From JBFMDN01 sp040753915 (GTDB lineage Bacteria > Desulfobacterota > Desulfomonilia > Desulfomonilales > Desulfomonilaceae), in contig JBFMDN010000027.1 in assembly GCA_040753915.1 (NCBI GenBank), positions 1 through 64,000 on the forward strand: DNA of 64,000 nucleotides. The letters are read 5' to 3'. This document shows, in pieces, positions 62,336 through 64,000 of the stretch. Below the pieces are notes generated by a model. It was not told the DNA's origin. It did no database searches and saw only the letters and a program-made list of their open reading frames with translations. Within the stretch, counting starts at the first letter, position 1. The number at the start of each line of letters is the position of its first letter. A program made the position numbers and the translations under genes.

Positions 62336-63676
62336 ATGAATAGAGAAATCCCGTACTGGAATCCATATCTGGAAACACTGCCGCGAGACAGCCTTGAAAG
62401 GTTACAGCTCAAAAAGTTCAAGCGAATTGTCGCGTGGGCCTATGACAACTCTCGGTTTCATCGAGCGCTTTACCAAAGTGCAGGCTTGCATCCCGATGAT
62501 ATCAACTCGCTGGCAGATGTGCGCAAGGTGCCGAAAGTCGAAAAGGCCATGATGCAGCCGATTCAGCGAAAGGATCCTTTTCCGTACGGTGATGCACTAT
62601 GCGTCGATCTCGACGATGTCTGCGTGTTTCGTCAAACCAGTGGAACCACCGGACAGCCCGTCTATCAGCCCGACACCTGGCAAGATTGGGAATGGTGGTC
62701 CGACTGCTGGGCCACTTTGTTGTGGGCACAGGGTTATCGGCCTTCCGATCGTGTCTTCCTTCCTTTTGGGTACAATGTGTTTGTGGCATTTTGGGCTGCC
62801 CACTATGCCTCGGAGAAAATAGGCTGCGAGACAATCCCGGGAGGGGTGCTCGACACAAAATCTCGCATCCTTAAGATCCAGGAATTACAGGCCACTGCGC
62901 TCATGGCCACACCGACGTATATCCTGGGGATGGCCGACACCGCGCGCAAGCAACTTCATCTGGACCCTGCCGCACTCACTATCAGCAAAATAACCTGCGC
63001 CGGGGAGCCCGGAGCCCTGATTCCCGCAACGAAGAGACGGATCGAAGAGGCATGGGGAGCAAAGGTTTACGATCATGCCGGCGCGACTGAGATAGGAGCT
63101 TGGGGCTTCGAATGCTCGAGCCAACCAGGGGCTCTCCACGTGAACGAGGCCATGTTTCTTGCTGAGGTGGAGGACTTGGAGACCGGGATTCCGGTAACGG
63201 AACCGGGGAAGAGGGGTAAGCTCGTTATCACAGCCCTGGATAGGCGTGCACAACCGTGCATTCGGTTCGACTCCAAGGACATTGTTGAGATTGGTGAGGA
63301 CGCATGTGAATGCGGGCGCACGTACAAGTTGTTCAAGGGCGGAGTTGTCGGACGAGCCGATGACATAACAAAGGTCAAGGGTGTTCTACTGGCCCCGTCC
63401 GCTATCGAGGACGTGGTTCGTTCCATTCGAGGACTCGGCGATGAATATGAAGTGATCGTAGACAAGCGAGGGGACACAGACAACATTACCCTGAAGGTCG
63501 AATTGATGGAAGATCGGTCAGGAGCCGCAATGGAAGAGCTTAAGGCAGAACTTGCGACTCAGCTTCGTCTCAAGACCAATCTTGGTTACAACCTGGAATT
63601 CTTTCCGCCCAACAGCTTACCGCGGTACGAAGTAAAGGCACGGCGGTTCAAGGACTTGAGGAAAAAGGGGATATAG
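62336..63676 (+). CDS. Phenylacetate-CoA ligase-family aryl-CoA ligase
   Basis: A 446-residue adenylate-forming ligase of the PaaK family. Signatures are VFRQTSGTTGQPVYQPDTWQ (ATP loop), CAGEPGALIPATKRRIEEAW, VYDHAGATEIGAWGFECSSQ, RFDSKDIVEIGEDACECGRT and the C-terminal VKGVLLAPSAIEDVVRSIRG. It activates an aromatic acid to its CoA thioester using ATP. The specific acid is unknown. GAGGAG precedes the ATG (the longer frame from 62291 lacks one). It follows the transporter by 86 nt, suggesting uptake-then-activation of the same acid. Confidence 0.88.
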   Translation: MNREIPYWNPYLETLPRDSLERLQLKKFKRIVAWAYDNSRFHRALYQSAGLHPDDINSLADVRKVPKVEKAMMQPIQRKDPFPYGDALCVDLDDVCVFRQTSGTTGQPVYQPDTWQDWEWWSDCWATLLWAQGYRPSDRVFLPFGYNVFVAFWAAHYASEKIGCETIPGGVLDTKSRILKIQELQATALMATPTYILGMADTARKQLHLDPAALTISKITCAGEPGALIPATKRRIEEAWGAKVYDHAGATEIGAWGFECSSQPGALHVNEAMFLAEVEDLETGIPVTEPGKRGKLVITALDRRAQPCIRFDSKDIVEIGEDACECGRTYKLFKGGVVGRADDITKVKGVLLAPSAIEDVVRSIRGLGDEYEVIVDKRGDTDNITLKVELMEDRSGAAMEELKAELATQLRLKTNLGYNLEFFPPNSLPRYEVKARRFKDLRKKGI

Positions 63677-63679
63677 AAG

Positions 63680-63847
63680 ATGGAAGGCAGGTATTCGCTT
63701 TCAGAGATGCGCAAAACCGTTGACAGTCTCGCTGCGCTCGCTCGGCAGCTTTGCGAAGCTTCGGAAGACTTTCCCGCGGTGAACTGTAACAGCAAACGGG
63801 TCCTTGCTTCGGTGGAAATGCTGAGAATCAATTTGGAGGAAACGTAG
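63680..63847 (+). CDS. Small protein behind the aryl-CoA ligase
   Basis: A 55-residue frame (MEGRYSLSEMRKTVDSLAAL...) starting 3 nt after the ligase stop, with AAGGGG 9 nt before the ATG. It predicts as two helices with one Cys (RQLCEASED) and a second in VNCNSKRV. Tight spacing and the ribosome site suggest a real fifth gene of the operon; no family recognised. Confidence 0.5.
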   Translation: MEGRYSLSEMRKTVDSLAALARQLCEASEDFPAVNCNSKRVLASVEMLRINLEET

Positions 63848-63947
63848 AGGCGCGTCTCTCGGGCGATCTTGACGAAAGCGTGACGTAAGATCGGTACCCT
63901 GGATTCCTTTCATGCGACGACTGCCTCCTGTCCGAGGAGTAACTGCT

Positions 63948-64000
63948 ATGGATGTTCAGGCTCTCTTGAACGGCAAGAAGCTGCTGGCCGTAGACGACGA
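63948..64000 (+). CDS. Response regulator, N-terminus only (cut by window end)
   Basis: The first 17 residues are MDVQALLNGKKLLAVDD, the beta-1/acidic pocket of a receiver domain (LLAVDDE). GAGGAGT precedes the ATG. The rest of the protein is outside the window. Confidence 0.7.
   Translation, partial: MDVQALLNGKKLLAVDD

Overview
The window is about 64 kb of bacterial chromosome with moderate GC. Gene content points to an anaerobic member of the Desulfobacterota (former Deltaproteobacteria), probably near the Desulfomonile/Syntrophobacter lineages. The pointers are a DctPQM TRAP transporter with an aryl-CoA ligase, a formate-tetrahydrofolate ligase, a biotin-dependent acyl-CoA carboxylase, a sigma-54 activator, a fused transaldolase/phosphoglucose isomerase, an arsenosugar-type radical SAM locus with signs of selenocysteine, and PerR/KatG oxygen defence. 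The taxonomic placement is inference; no rRNA or complete tRNA gene is present.

Layout. 0.3-9.9 kb: housekeeping genes, namely a Cys/Pro-rich secreted protein, a cupin, a diadenylate cyclase, YggS and Maf, a secreted FKBP, UppP, the transaldolase-PGI fusion and an isoprenylcysteine-methyltransferase-like membrane protein. 9.9-18.6 kb: a PQQ-type beta-propeller protein, a methyltransferase/UbiA/cytochrome-b5 cluster, a multi-PAS histidine kinase and an MpsC-family protein. 18.9-26.0 kb: an HPr-kinase/PEPCK-like P-loop protein, an HMG-CoA-lyase-like aldolase and both subunits of an acyl-CoA carboxylase. 26.3-34.6 kb: an accessory stretch holding a five-gene leftward operon of unknown role (c-type cytochrome, Tat-exported metallo-beta-lactamase-fold hydrolase, polytopic membrane protein, two unknowns), a Fur regulator and the wreck of a type I restriction system. 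Most of this stretch lies between two diverged 63-bp direct repeats that resemble the 3' end of tRNA-Pro.

35.8-40.0 kb: perR and katG share a candidate PerR operator, followed by a sulfatase-modifying-factor-like protein. 40.5-46.1 kb: TetR regulator, DUF547 protein, SNARE-associated/disulfide-oxidoreductase fusion, AhpD-like protein and ArsS-type radical SAM enzyme. Both the regulator and ArsS contain an in-frame UGA at a normally cysteine position, each followed by a hairpin with a loop guanine 20-21 nt downstream. This is the best candidate for something undescribed. 46.2-51.7 kb: GH15 glucoamylase-like enzyme with gnd, zwf and pgl, the oxidative pentose phosphate branch. 52-56.5 kb: fhs, a cyclic-nucleotide-binding protein and gene remnants. 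56.8-64 kb: a PAS/sigma-54 activator, a TRAP transporter and an aryl-CoA ligase operon, then the start of a response regulator.

Spacers are rich in palindromic repeats. One family centres on AAGAAACAAGACCTGACCCC (at least seven copies). Another is a roughly 200-bp nested palindrome (two clear copies). A third has arms like ACGGTCACGTATTCTGCCACG without its final base. Some copies sit directly at promoters or gene starts. No CRISPR array or intact insertion sequence was seen.
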